Shown here piece after piece: positions 17,786 through 27,733 of a stretch of DNA of 32,235 bases. Position 1 is the stretch's first letter. Every line of letters starts with the position of its first letter. The stretch is from Campylobacterales bacterium (GTDB taxonomy: Bacteria; Campylobacterota; Campylobacteria; Campylobacterales; QNZT01). The notes beneath the pieces were generated by a model. It saw nothing but the letters and a program-made list of their open reading frames with translations. It was not told the DNA's origin and did not search any database. Position numbers and translations under genes: made by a program. Location: contig JAMOMC010000040.1 of NCBI GenBank assembly GCA_027068765.1, positions 1 to 32,235 on the forward strand, in the 5' to 3' direction.

Positions 17786-19002
17786 TATTTAAATATGTTG
17801 GTTATGACGATAATGGCAAAAAAGTAAAAGCTAGAATTGAAGCTTTAGATTTAACAGATGCAAAAAGCAGGTTAAAATCAAAAGGTATAATTTATGAGAG
17901 TATAACTTTAGCGGGTGATTCGTTACTAAAAAAATTTAATTTTAGAAGAAAACATACACTCTCTGCAAAACATCTAGCTTCACTCTCAAGAAACATAGCC
18001 ATTTATCTGAAATCTGGCATCCCGATTGTAAATGTTATCCGTTTAGCAAAACTTCAGTATGAAAAAGATCCTGTTTTGGTTGATTTTTTAACCTCCTTAG
18101 AGACTAGCATGGATGAGGGAAAGAGCTATTATGTTGCATTAGAGAGCCAAGAGATTATCGATTTGCCACCTTTTTATAAACAATCTATAAAAGTTGCAGA
18201 AGAGAGTGGAAGTCTTAGTGAAGTTCTTTTTGAGATGGCAAGATTTGTAGAAGAGGGTGATAAAGTCGCAGGAAAAGTGAAGCAGGCTTTGATATATCCT
18301 GCATTTATTGTTGTTATTTCTGTTTTTATGGTTGCATTTATGCTTACAACTGTTGTGCCAAAGATTACTGGAATGTTTACTCAATTAAAACAAGAGTTGC
18401 CAGCAGTTACAAAAGCTGTTATCTCCATGAGTGATTTTTTGGGTGCATATTGGCTTATAATTGCTATCTCTATTATGGTTTTTTCTTTTATTTTTGGCTA
18501 TCTTGTTAGAACTAGTGAGTCATTTAAACTCTCTTATCATAAATTTTTACTCAAACTTCCTATTTTTGGAAAGATTATTCAAACTTTTGAGTTGGCAAGA
18601 TTTTCTTATATCACCTCTGTTTTAACAAAATCAGGTGTTACTTTTGTTCATGCTGTAAAACTAGCTAGCGGAATTTTAGACAATGTTTCGATAAAAGCTC
18701 AATTTCAAAGTGCGGTTAAAGATTTGGTTGAGGGTAAAAAGTTCTCCTCTGCACTCTCAAAACATGGCACAAATATAGATAAATCATTTGCTCAAGCTGT
18801 GGCTTTAGGAGAAGAGACTAGCGAAGTTTCATTGGTTATGGAAAATTTGGCTGAACTTTATTTTGAAGAGAATAAAAATAAAATTGATCTCTTTTTGGCA
18901 CTTATGGAGCCTATCTTGATTTTGTTTGTTGGTGCGATGATAGGTTTTATCGTTGTTGCGATGCTTTTACCTATCTTTTCGATGAATTTAGGGGCGATGT
19001 AA
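17782..19002 (+). CDS. gspF: Type II secretion inner-membrane platform protein GspF
   Basis: Two T2SSF domains, three TM segments; overlaps gspE. Confidence 0.95.
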   Translation: MIFKYVGYDDNGKKVKARIEALDLTDAKSRLKSKGIIYESITLAGDSLLKKFNFRRKHTLSAKHLASLSRNIAIYLKSGIPIVNVIRLAKLQYEKDPVLVDFLTSLETSMDEGKSYYVALESQEIIDLPPFYKQSIKVAEESGSLSEVLFEMARFVEEGDKVAGKVKQALIYPAFIVVISVFMVAFMLTTVVPKITGMFTQLKQELPAVTKAVISMSDFLGAYWLIIAISIMVFSFIFGYLVRTSESFKLSYHKFLLKLPIFGKIIQTFELARFSYITSVLTKSGVTFVHAVKLASGILDNVSIKAQFQSAVKDLVEGKKFSSALSKHGTNIDKSFAQAVALGEETSEVSLVMENLAELYFEENKNKIDLFLALMEPILILFVGAMIGFIVVAMLLPIFSMNLGAM

Positions 19003-19042
19003 TATAATAACCCGAGTTTCACAGAAAAACAAAAGGCATTAG

Positions 19043-19684
19043 ATGCAAGTAGCACCAAGTATTTTATCAGCAGATTTTGGTATTTTAAATGAAGAAGTTA
19101 AATCAATTTGTGATGGAGGATGTGATTTAGTTCATGTTGATGTCATGGATGGTCATTATGTTCCAAATCTTACAATTGGACCTGTGGTTGTCAAGTCGGT
19201 AGCAAAAGTTAGTACAAAGCCTTTAGATATTCATCTAATGGTTCAAAATAACTCTTTTTTTGTAGATTTGTTTGCTCCATTAGAGCCAAAATATATCTCT
19301 TTTCATATTGAAGAAGAGAAGCATCCTCACCGTTTAATTCAAAAAATAAGAGCTTTGGGCATCTCCCCTGCGATTACTCTAAATCCACACACTCCTCCAG
19401 AGGCTATAGAGTTTTTGATAGAGGATTTGGATATGGTTTTGCTAATGAGTGTAAATCCAGGTTTTGGGGGACAAAAATTTATACCAAATGTATTAGAGAG
19501 AGCTAAGAGGCTAAAAGAGATAATTATGAAAAGAAATGAAAATTGTCTTATTGAAGTTGATGGTGGAGTTAATGATAAAAATATACATCAGTTAAAAGAT
19601 GCAGGTGTTGATATCGTTGTGGCTGGTAGTTATATCTATGGTAGTGATGATAGAGCTAAGGCTATAAAGAGTCTTCAGATTTGA
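19043..19684 (+). CDS. rpe: Ribulose-phosphate 3-epimerase
   Basis: APSILSADF, VHVDVMDGHYVPNLTIGP, MSVNPGFGGQKFI, VDGGVN. Confidence 0.97.
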   Translation: MQVAPSILSADFGILNEEVKSICDGGCDLVHVDVMDGHYVPNLTIGPVVVKSVAKVSTKPLDIHLMVQNNSFFVDLFAPLEPKYISFHIEEEKHPHRLIQKIRALGISPAITLNPHTPPEAIEFLIEDLDMVLLMSVNPGFGGQKFIPNVLERAKRLKEIIMKRNENCLIEVDGGVNDKNIHQLKDAGVDIVVAGSYIYGSDDRAKAIKSLQI

Positions 19685-20289
19685 CTAGAGTTAAAATCTG
19701 TGGCATAACAAATTTAGAAGATGCAATGTTTGCAGTTGAAGCTGGTGCATCTGCACTTGGGTTTGTATTTTATGAAAAATCTCCTCGTTTTATCTCACCC
19801 TTGGATGCTAAAAAGATTATAGAAAAACTTCCACCTTTTGTTGAGATGGTAGGACTTTTTGTAAATGTAGATGCTAATAGAGTAAACTCTATTATGCATG
19901 AGTGTAATTTAACTCTTGCTCAGATACATTTTTTTGCGAGTGATGAGTTTTATGAGAAGTTAAATTGTAGATATATCAAAGTAGTTCGTGCAAAATCCAA
20001 AGAGGATATCTTAAAATTTGATGGCAGTTATAGATTGGTAGATGCATTTGTTGAGAGTTATGGAGGTGAAGGAAAGAGAGTTAATGAATCTTGGTTTGAG
20101 GGAGTTGATTGCTCAAAAATCATCTTGGCTGGTGGATTAAATGAACAAAATGTAGCAAATATGCTCAAATTTGGCTTTTATGGGGTTGATGTAAGCTCTG
20201 GTGTGGAGAAAACCAAAGGAAAAAAAGATAGAATTAAGGTATATAACTTTATTAAAGAAGTGAGTCTATGGAAAAATTCGACAGTTTAA
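19681..20289 (+). CDS. trpF: Phosphoribosylanthranilate isomerase
   Basis: VKICGITNLEDAMFAVEAGASALGFVFYEKSPRFI, ILAGGLNEQNV, GVDVSSGVE. Confidence 0.95.
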   Translation: MTRVKICGITNLEDAMFAVEAGASALGFVFYEKSPRFISPLDAKKIIEKLPPFVEMVGLFVNVDANRVNSIMHECNLTLAQIHFFASDEFYEKLNCRYIKVVRAKSKEDILKFDGSYRLVDAFVESYGGEGKRVNESWFEGVDCSKIILAGGLNEQNVANMLKFGFYGVDVSSGVEKTKGKKDRIKVYNFIKEVSLWKNSTV

Positions 20290-21053
20290 TTAGTAAGCTT
20301 GAAAAAGGTGTTTTGGCAAAAGATGAGTTTGATACTTATGTAAAACGAGCTAAAAAGAATTTTGAGGTAGATATTGATCTTGAACTTTTAAGCTTTTATG
20401 GACTTCCTATCGAGGAAGATGAAGATGGAGTTTATCTAAAAACTCAGAAAAATAGCTTTAAAGATGAGATTTATTGTGTTGTAGACATAGAGACAAATGG
20501 AAGCTCCCCTGTTAAAAATCAAATTATCGAAATTGGTGCTATAAAATATAAAAACGGCGAAATCATAGATAAGTTTGAATCTTATGTTTATGCTGATTTT
20601 ATACCTGAGTCTATAGTAAGACTTACAAACATAGAGCAGGGTGATTTAAAAGATGCACCATCTTTAAAAAAAGTTCTTTTTGATTTTAAACTATTTTTGG
20701 GAGACTGTGTTTTTGTTGCACATAATGTAAAGTTTGATTATAGTTTTATCTCTCAATCATTGATGACTGTTGGCGTGGATGAGCTTTTAAATAGAAAACT
20801 TTGTACAGTTGATTTATCAAGAAAAACCATCAAAGCTGATAGACATGGGCTGGGGTATTTAAGGGAGCATTTAGAGATTGATTGCGGAGATCATCATAGA
20901 GCCTTTTCAGATGCTTTAAGTGCTGCAAAAGTTCTTGATGAGTGTTTTAAAAATATACCTCAAAATATAAAAAATACAGAAGAGCTTATAAAGTTTTCTA
21001 AAACCTCAGTTCATAGGAAAAAAACTCACAAACAGGTAAAAGCAACTCTTTAA
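20268..21053 (+). CDS. 3'-5' exonuclease, DnaQ/DEDDh family
   Basis: VVDIETNGSSP, VAHNVKFDYSFI, HRAFSDALSAAKV (DEDDh motifs). Confidence 0.88.
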   Translation: MEKFDSLISKLEKGVLAKDEFDTYVKRAKKNFEVDIDLELLSFYGLPIEEDEDGVYLKTQKNSFKDEIYCVVDIETNGSSPVKNQIIEIGAIKYKNGEIIDKFESYVYADFIPESIVRLTNIEQGDLKDAPSLKKVLFDFKLFLGDCVFVAHNVKFDYSFISQSLMTVGVDELLNRKLCTVDLSRKTIKADRHGLGYLREHLEIDCGDHHRAFSDALSAAKVLDECFKNIPQNIKNTEELIKFSKTSVHRKKTHKQVKATL

Positions 21054-21067
21054 AAAGGATAAGTTTT

Positions 21068-21787
21068 ATAAAAAATTTTGATACATTCATATCTGCTGTA
21101 ATAGAGGCAAATATTGAGTTAAAAAAAGAGATACTGAAAAATAGTGCTAGCCATTATATAATGGGCAAAGTTGGTGCTGGTGGAGATGTTAGCATAGGAT
21201 TAGATGTAGTTGCTGAAAAAATTTTTATAAAGCATCTGCAAAATTTTGGAAAAATTGATTCTGAAGAGTGTGGAGAAGTTGGAGAGGGTGCTTATAAAAT
21301 TACTCTTGATCCACTTGATGGTAGTAACAATTTTAAATCTAACTTTCCATATTTTGGTTCATCTGTGGCTTTAGAGTTAGATGGTGATGTGAAGGTTGGG
21401 ATAGTTGCAAATTTGGCAAATGATACACTTTTTTTAAAGACAAAACAGAGATTTCAATCTACAAAATTAGATCAAATAAGTTTTATTGATATTCATCCAA
21501 ACCCTTATACAAGTGTTGGTATTTTTGAGAGGGCTTATAGTTCAAAAAAGTATGCTCAAAAGTTAAAAAATAGCGGTTATAAGTATCGAATTCCTGGAGC
21601 TACAGCTCTCTCTTTGGCTTATACAAATCAGGTTTTGTTTTTTCTATATGAGGGAGATCTTAGAAGTTATGATATAAGGGCAGGGATGTTTATGTGTGAG
21701 GGGCTTTATCAGCATAAAGAAAAGGATTTAACGATAATATGCCAAGAATTAAATCATTTTGAAAAATTAAAAAAATTACTTTTGTAA
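21068..21787 (+). CDS. Inositol monophosphatase-family phosphatase; probable noncanonical ATA start
   Basis: DPLDGSNNF motif and C-terminal IMPase pattern. Frame is open upstream of the track Met (21161): IKNFDTFISAVIEANIELKKEILKNSASHYI; AAAAAGG RBS lies 9 nt before ATA at 21068; no ATG/GTG/TTG in frame before 21161. Confidence 0.75.
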   Translation: MKNFDTFISAVIEANIELKKEILKNSASHYIMGKVGAGGDVSIGLDVVAEKIFIKHLQNFGKIDSEECGEVGEGAYKITLDPLDGSNNFKSNFPYFGSSVALELDGDVKVGIVANLANDTLFLKTKQRFQSTKLDQISFIDIHPNPYTSVGIFERAYSSKKYAQKLKNSGYKYRIPGATALSLAYTNQVLFFLYEGDLRSYDIRAGMFMCEGLYQHKEKDLTIICQELNHFEKLKKLLL

Positions 21788-21796
21788 GGTGTTATT

Positions 21797-22735
21797 ATGA
21801 ACTTTGGTGATATGTTTAAAAACTTTAGAAAGACAAGCTCTACTATCGAAGATGCTCCAAGTCATTGGATTAAATGTCCTCAGTGTAACTCATTGATGTA
21901 TTATAAAGAGGTTGAAAATCTTTTTCATGTTTGTCCAAAGTGTCAACACCATATGAGAATAGGGCAAGAAGTTAGAATTGAATCTCTTATAGATAAAGGG
22001 TCGTTTGTTGAGTTTGATAGCACTTTGGCTCCTATAGATCCTTTGAAATTTGTAGATAAAAAATCGTATAAAAAAAGAGTAGAAGAGGGTGAGAAAAAAA
22101 CAGGTAAAAAATCTTCAGTTGTTTGCGGAGAGTGTACAATTGAGGGTATACCAACTCAGTTAGTTGTTTTTGATTTTAAGTTTATGGGAGGAAGTTTAGG
22201 CTCTGTTGAGGGTGAGAAAATTGTTCGCTCAGCTCATAGAGCAATAGAGAAAAAACATGCCCTCATAATCGTTAGTGCGAGTGGTGGGGCTAGGATGCAA
22301 GAGAGTACTTTTTCACTTTTACAGATGTCCAAAACATCAGCTGCACTTAAGAGAGTTTCACAAAATGGCTTGCCATTTATCTCAATTTTAACAGATCCAA
22401 CTATGGGGGGAGTTAGTGCATCTTTTGCAATGTTAGGAGATTTAATCATAGCAGAACCAGGAGCTTTGATAGGCTTTGCTGGGCAGAGGGTGATTGAGCA
22501 GACTATTGGTACTAAACTTCCTGAAGGTTTTCAAAGAGCAGAGTTTTTGTTAGAGCATGGATTTTTAGATATGGTTGTTAAGAGAAAAAATATGAAAAAA
22601 ACTTTGGCAGATTTGTTATACTTTTTTGATACAAATATCCATAATTCAAATGGAAGAAATAGAAAGATTTTACAAACTCGAAGAAGAAGAGATGATTTTG
22701 TAGAAGATGACTCTTTGGAAGTTGAAACAGGATAA
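21797..22735 (+). CDS. accD: Acetyl-CoA carboxylase carboxyltransferase subunit beta
   Basis: [32 protein letters not shown] zinc finger; [38 protein letters not shown]. Confidence 0.97.
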   Translation: MNFGDMFKNFRKTSSTIEDAPSHWIKCPQCNSLMYYKEVENLFHVCPKCQHHMRIGQEVRIESLIDKGSFVEFDSTLAPIDPLKFVDKKSYKKRVEEGEKKTGKKSSVVCGECTIEGIPTQLVVFDFKFMGGSLGSVEGEKIVRSAHRAIEKKHALIIVSASGGARMQESTFSLLQMSKTSAALKRVSQNGLPFISILTDPTMGGVSASFAMLGDLIIAEPGALIGFAGQRVIEQTIGTKLPEGFQRAEFLLEHGFLDMVVKRKNMKKTLADLLYFFDTNIHNSNGRNRKILQTRRRRDDFVEDDSLEVETG

Positions 22736-23299
22736 ATGAGTAAAATTTATGCTCTTTTTGATTTTGAATTAAATCAAAAAAAAGGTTTAACTATCGAAGA
22801 GTTTGTCAAAAGAGCTAATAAAAAAGAGGCTATCTATATACAATATAGAGATAAAGTAAATTTACAAACTAAAAAAATTGAGCATATTAAGAGACTAAAA
22901 GGGCTTTGGAAAGGGGTACTTTTAGTGAATGATGATATAGATTTGGTTGTTTATTGTGATGGTTTACATCTTGGGCAGGAGGATTTTTTTAGATTCGCAC
23001 AAGATAAAAAGATAGCTGTAAAAAAGATTCGAGAGATTATCGGAGATAAAATTTTGGGACTCTCTACTCATAATGAAGATGAAGTAAAAGAGGCAAATTC
23101 TCTTGATATAGATTATATAGGTCTTGGAGCTTATAGAGATACAAGTACAAAAGATGTTCAGACACTTTTAGGAGAGTCTATATCTACAATTGCAAAAAAT
23201 TCAAAACATAAAGTTGCTGCTATTGGTGGAGTGAAGAGTAGTGATAAAATTAAACATATTGATTTTTTAGTTTTGGGGTCAGATATTTATGAAGATTAA
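22736..23299 (+). CDS. thiE: Thiamine phosphate synthase family (ThiE/TenI-like)
   Basis: YIQYRDKVN, LVNDDIDLVVYCDGLHLGQEDF, LGLSTHNEDEV, DYIGLGAYRDTSTK, AAIGGV. Confidence 0.78.
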   Translation: MSKIYALFDFELNQKKGLTIEEFVKRANKKEAIYIQYRDKVNLQTKKIEHIKRLKGLWKGVLLVNDDIDLVVYCDGLHLGQEDFFRFAQDKKIAVKKIREIIGDKILGLSTHNEDEVKEANSLDIDYIGLGAYRDTSTKDVQTLLGESISTIAKNSKHKVAAIGGVKSSDKIKHIDFLVLGSDIYED

Positions 23300-23744
23300 T
23301 GTTTATACAATTGAGAAAAAATCTAATGATGAATTTACAAAATTAATAGAAAATAGTAAGAAAATGATACAAAAGTATGCACTTATTGAAGAAATTTCCA
23401 TTTTTAATAAAAAAATTACATCAGCACAAAATAGAGATGCTACAATAGCAAGAGAGTCTTACTCTGAGGTATTTGCTCCATTTATGAATGGGTACAATAT
23501 CGCACTAGACCCAAAGGGTAAAGAGCTAGACAGCTTTGAATTTAGTAAAAGTTTTGCTAATATTGCGACTCTGAATTTTTTTATTGCTGGTGCTTATGGT
23601 TTTGAGGATCAGTTTTTGAAAAAATGCAACAAAATTGTAAGTTTAAGTAAATTGACTTTTAGTCATAAAATTGCAAAGGTAGTTCTATTTGAGCAAATCT
23701 TTAGAGCGCTTAGTATTTTAAATAACCACCCTTATCATAAATAA
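23289..23744 (+). CDS. rlmH: 23S rRNA (pseudouridine1915-N3)-methyltransferase
   Basis: IALDPKGKELDSFEFSKS, FFIAGAYGF, LSKLTFSHKIAKVVLFEQIFRALSILNNHPYHK. Confidence 0.93.
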   Translation: MKINVYTIEKKSNDEFTKLIENSKKMIQKYALIEEISIFNKKITSAQNRDATIARESYSEVFAPFMNGYNIALDPKGKELDSFEFSKSFANIATLNFFIAGAYGFEDQFLKKCNKIVSLSKLTFSHKIAKVVLFEQIFRALSILNNHPYHK

Positions 23745-23760
23745 GGAAAAAGGAGAAGAG

Positions 23761-24111
23761 ATGGGAAAAAAAGATTATACTTTGTTAAAAGTAGAGTTAG
23801 AAGATAGAAAAGCTAGAATTCAAAAAGTGATTAGTGATAATGAAAAGGAGATGAAAGCATTAAGCAGCTCTGATGTTAGTGATGAAGCTGATCAAGCTAC
23901 AATTAGTACAGATGCAGCTATTGAACAAGCCATAACAAATAAGCAGTTAAAAGAGTTAAAAGAGATAGATTATGCTCTATTTAAGATGGAGAATGAGACA
24001 TATGGTATATGTGAAATGTGTGAAGAGCCTATTGGAAAAGAGAGGTTAAAAGTAAAACCGCAGGCAAAATTTTGTATAGTATGTAGAGAAATTGTTGAAA
24101 AAACCTCTTAA
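23761..24111 (+). CDS. DksA/TraR-family C4 zinc-finger protein
   Basis: Coiled coil, DEADQATISTD, YGICEMCEEPIGKERLKVKPQAKFCIVC. Confidence 0.9.
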   Translation: MGKKDYTLLKVELEDRKARIQKVISDNEKEMKALSSSDVSDEADQATISTDAAIEQAITNKQLKELKEIDYALFKMENETYGICEMCEEPIGKERLKVKPQAKFCIVCREIVEKTS

Positions 24112-24117
24112 AAAGGA

Positions 24118-25131
24118 TTGGTTGATATGGGTTTAAAAAAGTTTATCTCTTTTGGTTTGATGCTTTTAGTTGTTATGGGTGTAGTTGTTTATAGTTTTGT
24201 TGGAGATGTTTATTCTTTTTCATTTTTTGGTAAAACTATAGAGCTTCCTATTGCAGTGTGGGTTCTTTTTCCTGCACTTTTGATGTATGTTCTTACAATT
24301 TTGCATCTGATGTTTTATGGCTCTTTAGGTTTTGCTAAGATGCGAAAAGTAAAAAATGATGGTGAGACACTTTTGCAAAATTCTAAAAATGCACTTTTAG
24401 GAAAAATGGTTGAAACAGAGTATAAAACAGATATATTCAAACTCCCAGGAGCTGTATTGCCTCTTTTAAATGTTGATCCAAAACGATATGCAGATCATAG
24501 AGTTTATGATGATGGAATTCAAGATATTTTAGATATTAAGAGAAAGATAGATGAAGGTGAAGTTGTAGATTTAACTCCTTTTTCACTAAGAGAAGATAAT
24601 GCTCTGGTGATAAAAAATTATGAAAATAAAATAGCTATAGATAAAAATTATGCACAGATAGTTTTAAGAAGTAGCAAAGATAAAGAGTTGTGTCAAAAGG
24701 CTCATTTGGCTATAGCCTCTTTCTCCTCGCTAGATGAGATAAATAAATATGATATAAAGCCAACAAGAGAGCTTTTTAATGTTTTAGTTGATAGAGTCAA
24801 TGACAAAGAGAATTCTTTAGAGTTACCTGATGAGTCGATTGTTGTTTATGCAAGAGAGTTAGATTTTGTAAGTAGAGATTTTATAGAGCTCGCTAAAAAA
24901 CTCAAAACTAAACTAAATCCAGATAGATTAATGCTTCTTTTTGAGAGGTTAGCTCATGAGTTTCCAAGTGAAGCTGGTGAAGCTTATCTTTATGTTATGT
25001 TTGAACTTCAGATGGTGGACAATGCTAGAGATTTTTTGGAAAATACATCAGAAGATGAGTATATAAAGTTTAAGTATTTACTTTTTTTAAAAGATAGTGG
25101 TAAAACTTTTGATACAGAACTATTTATATAA
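24118..25131 (+). CDS. Conserved membrane-anchored protein of unknown function
   Basis: Long ORF with two N-terminal TM segments in operon; ATG at 24127 is the more likely start (AAAAAGGA upstream). Confidence 0.7.
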   Translation: MVDMGLKKFISFGLMLLVVMGVVVYSFVGDVYSFSFFGKTIELPIAVWVLFPALLMYVLTILHLMFYGSLGFAKMRKVKNDGETLLQNSKNALLGKMVETEYKTDIFKLPGAVLPLLNVDPKRYADHRVYDDGIQDILDIKRKIDEGEVVDLTPFSLREDNALVIKNYENKIAIDKNYAQIVLRSSKDKELCQKAHLAIASFSSLDEINKYDIKPTRELFNVLVDRVNDKENSLELPDESIVVYARELDFVSRDFIELAKKLKTKLNPDRLMLLFERLAHEFPSEAGEAYLYVMFELQMVDNARDFLENTSEDEYIKFKYLLFLKDSGKTFDTELFI

Positions 25132-25140
25132 ACTAAAGTT

Positions 25141-26070
25141 TTGATAGATTTTTCAAAAAAAGATATTGTTGCTTTAGCTCCACTCGCTGGATATACTGAT
25201 TTACCTTTTAGATCCGTTGTAAAAAAATTTGGAGTAGATCTTACATTTTCAGAGATGATAAGCTCAAATGCTCTTGTTTATAACTCCAAAAAAACTCTAA
25301 AGATGCTAGAGAAATCTCCACTAGAGACACCATATATTGTACAAATTGCTGGAGGAAGTGAAAATATAATCAAAGAGGCTGTTTTGATGCTTAATGATAT
25401 GGAGGGGATAGACGGTATTGATTTAAACTGTGGCTGTCCTGCACCAAAAGTTGTCTCACAAAAGTGTGGCTCCTCTTTGCTTGAAGATTTACCTAAGCTC
25501 TCAAAGCTTGTAGAGACAATTAAAAAATATTCAAACAAAGAGTATACAAGTGTAAAAACAAGATTAGGATTTAATGAAAAATATCCTGTACAAATTGCTA
25601 AAATATGTGAAGATAGTGGTGCAGACTTTATAACATTTCATGGTCGAACAAGAGCTGGAAGATATAAATCAAAGGTCGATTATGATGCTATAAAAGAGGC
25701 AAAGATGGCTATAAAAATTCCTCTTATTGCAAATGGCGATATCACCTCTTTGGAGGTTGCAAACTATGTTAGAGATTATACTAAATGTGATGGTATTATG
25801 ATTGGGCGAGGGGCTATTGGTAATCCTTGGATTTTTTATCAGATTAAAAACAATCTACAAAGTGTTCACAAAGATAAGATAAGAGAGATTGTGTTAGAAC
25901 ATTTTTTTGCGATGATAGATTTTTATGGAGATATAGGAGTTGCTATATTTAGAAAGCATCTGCACACTTACTCTAAATCTTTGCCAAATGCATCTGAATT
26001 CAGAGATAAGATTAATCGCATTGATAATAAAGATGATCTGAGAGTTGAGATTGAAGCATTTTTTGGTTAA
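25141..26070 (+). CDS. dus: tRNA-dihydrouridine synthase
   Basis: LAPLAGYTDLPFRSVVKKFG, DLNCGCPAPKVV, TFHGRTRAGRY, IGRGAIGNPW. Confidence 0.95.
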   Translation: MIDFSKKDIVALAPLAGYTDLPFRSVVKKFGVDLTFSEMISSNALVYNSKKTLKMLEKSPLETPYIVQIAGGSENIIKEAVLMLNDMEGIDGIDLNCGCPAPKVVSQKCGSSLLEDLPKLSKLVETIKKYSNKEYTSVKTRLGFNEKYPVQIAKICEDSGADFITFHGRTRAGRYKSKVDYDAIKEAKMAIKIPLIANGDITSLEVANYVRDYTKCDGIMIGRGAIGNPWIFYQIKNNLQSVHKDKIREIVLEHFFAMIDFYGDIGVAIFRKHLHTYSKSLPNASEFRDKINRIDNKDDLRVEIEAFFG

Positions 26071-26105
26071 AATTTATTTTTAAAATAAAAATATAGGGGA
26101 AAGAT

Positions 26106-26399
26106 ATGTTGGGAAATGATCCATTTTTGGAAGAGGATGATATATTTGGAGGGACAGCAGAAAAGAAATATTTTGATATTTTATTTCATGCAAATAGAAA
26201 TTTAGTTGAGTTTTATCTCACTGCAAACTTAGAGAAGATTGCTATCATGGAACATATGTTAGAGGATAAGCTTGAAGATGGAATAGAAATGGATAGGTTT
26301 ATCAGTAATTTTGCTGTAAATAATCCTGATATTGTAAGCAAAAGAGTAAAAGATTTATATATAAACGATATGGGGAGTATTCTTACTCAAAATGAGTAA
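26106..26399 (+). CDS. DUF2018 (HP0242-like) protein
   Basis: IFGGTAEKKYFDILFHANRNLVEFYLTANLEKIAIMEHMLE resembles the HP0242 family as I remember it. Confidence 0.65.
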   Translation: MLGNDPFLEEDDIFGGTAEKKYFDILFHANRNLVEFYLTANLEKIAIMEHMLEDKLEDGIEMDRFISNFAVNNPDIVSKRVKDLYINDMGSILTQNE

Positions 26400-26832
26400 A
26401 ATTTTAGCGACTCTTTTTTTTTCTACAGCTTTATTATTTGGAGCAAAGGGTGGTAAATTTGATTATACTCATACTTTCAGCCTAAAAAAAGATGAAGTCG
26501 CTAAAATATCAGTTATAAAAAAAGATTATAAAACAAGTCCAAGAAAAGAGAGTGAAGTATCTTTTCGATGGACACTTTTTCATAATCACCTTCTAGTAAT
26601 TCTTGTTAGTTATGAAGGTTTTACAACTCAGTATGTTTTAGAGAAAAGATATAAACGAGATAGTGTGAGTATCTGGCTTATGGGTGATTATGAGAGAGTG
26701 GGAGAGAGAGTTTTTTTAGCTTTGAAGTTTAGTGACTTTAAAGTTGATAAAAAGATAGCGATTTTAGATGTGATGATATTAGATCGTAAAAAGAGAGTTG
26801 AAGTTAGATTCATAAATCCAAAGAGAAGGTAA
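26392..26832 (+). CDS. Hypothetical secreted protein
   Basis: Signal peptide-like N-terminus; overlaps the upstream gene. Confidence 0.6.
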   Translation: MSKILATLFFSTALLFGAKGGKFDYTHTFSLKKDEVAKISVIKKDYKTSPRKESEVSFRWTLFHNHLLVILVSYEGFTTQYVLEKRYKRDSVSIWLMGDYERVGERVFLALKFSDFKVDKKIAILDVMILDRKKRVEVRFINPKRR

Positions 26833-26842
26833 AGGTGGGCAT

Positions 26843-27733
26843 TTGGAAGAGATAGAGGTGTTAATTAGCAACTTTATAAAAGAGATTGATGATGATGCAT
26901 TTTTGTTATATCAAAAAATTTCGCAAGGAAAGATGCTTAGAGCAAAATTAGTTTCAAAAATTGCAGGTGATAGTGAAGATAGTAAAAAATTATCAGCAGT
27001 TATAGAGATGATTCATACAGCATCTCTTCTTCACGATGATGTTATAGATGAGTCAAAAACAAGACGAGGAGTTCACTCTATCAATGCTCTTTATGGAGAT
27101 AAGAGTGCTATTATGCTTGGTGATATTCTCTATTCTAAAGGTTTTTTAGAACTTCTGTATTTTGATAAAGAGATTGCTAAGTTTATATCAGATGCAGTTT
27201 GTGAGCTTTCAGTTGGCGAGATGATGGATGTAAATCTTTCAAATGAGATAAATTTAGATAAAGTAAAATACTTTCAAATGATTTATAAAAAGACTTCTGT
27301 ATTGATAGAAGCGACTGCAAAAAGTGCGGCTTATTTAGCTAAAAAAGATGTTATATCTTATGGGCTTTATGGAAAAAATCTTGGACTTGCTTTTCAGGTG
27401 ATTGATGATGTTTTAGATGTTACTATGAGTGATGAACAGCTTGGAAAACCATCATTAGCTGATTTTAAAGAGGGAAAAACTACACTTCCTTATATTTATC
27501 TTTTTGAATCTTTAAATGATCAAGATGCACAAAGGTTAAAATCACTCTACAAAAAAGAGTTAACAGAAGATGAAAAAAACTGGATAAAGCAGAAGATGAG
27601 AGAGAGTGGGGCAATCTTAAGGGCAGTCGAATTTGCACAAAAATTGGGAAAAGAGGCATTAAAAGCTATTGAAGTTGATAAAAATGACGATTTACAAAGA
27701 GTTATTACAGATATGATAGAGAGAGATTTTTAA
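26843..27733 (+). CDS. Polyprenyl synthetase
   Basis: LLHDDVIDESKTRRG and GLAFQVIDDVLDV Asp-rich motifs (FARM/SARM). Confidence 0.93.
   Translation: MEEIEVLISNFIKEIDDDAFLLYQKISQGKMLRAKLVSKIAGDSEDSKKLSAVIEMIHTASLLHDDVIDESKTRRGVHSINALYGDKSAIMLGDILYSKGFLELLYFDKEIAKFISDAVCELSVGEMMDVNLSNEINLDKVKYFQMIYKKTSVLIEATAKSAAYLAKKDVISYGLYGKNLGLAFQVIDDVLDVTMSDEQLGKPSLADFKEGKTTLPYIYLFESLNDQDAQRLKSLYKKELTEDEKNWIKQKMRESGAILRAVEFAQKLGKEALKAIEVDKNDDLQRVITDMIERDF

Noticed and set aside
19003-19042. Possible terminator or attenuator between gspF and rpe
   Set aside because: No convincing stem-loop; only a TATAATA-like promoter element.
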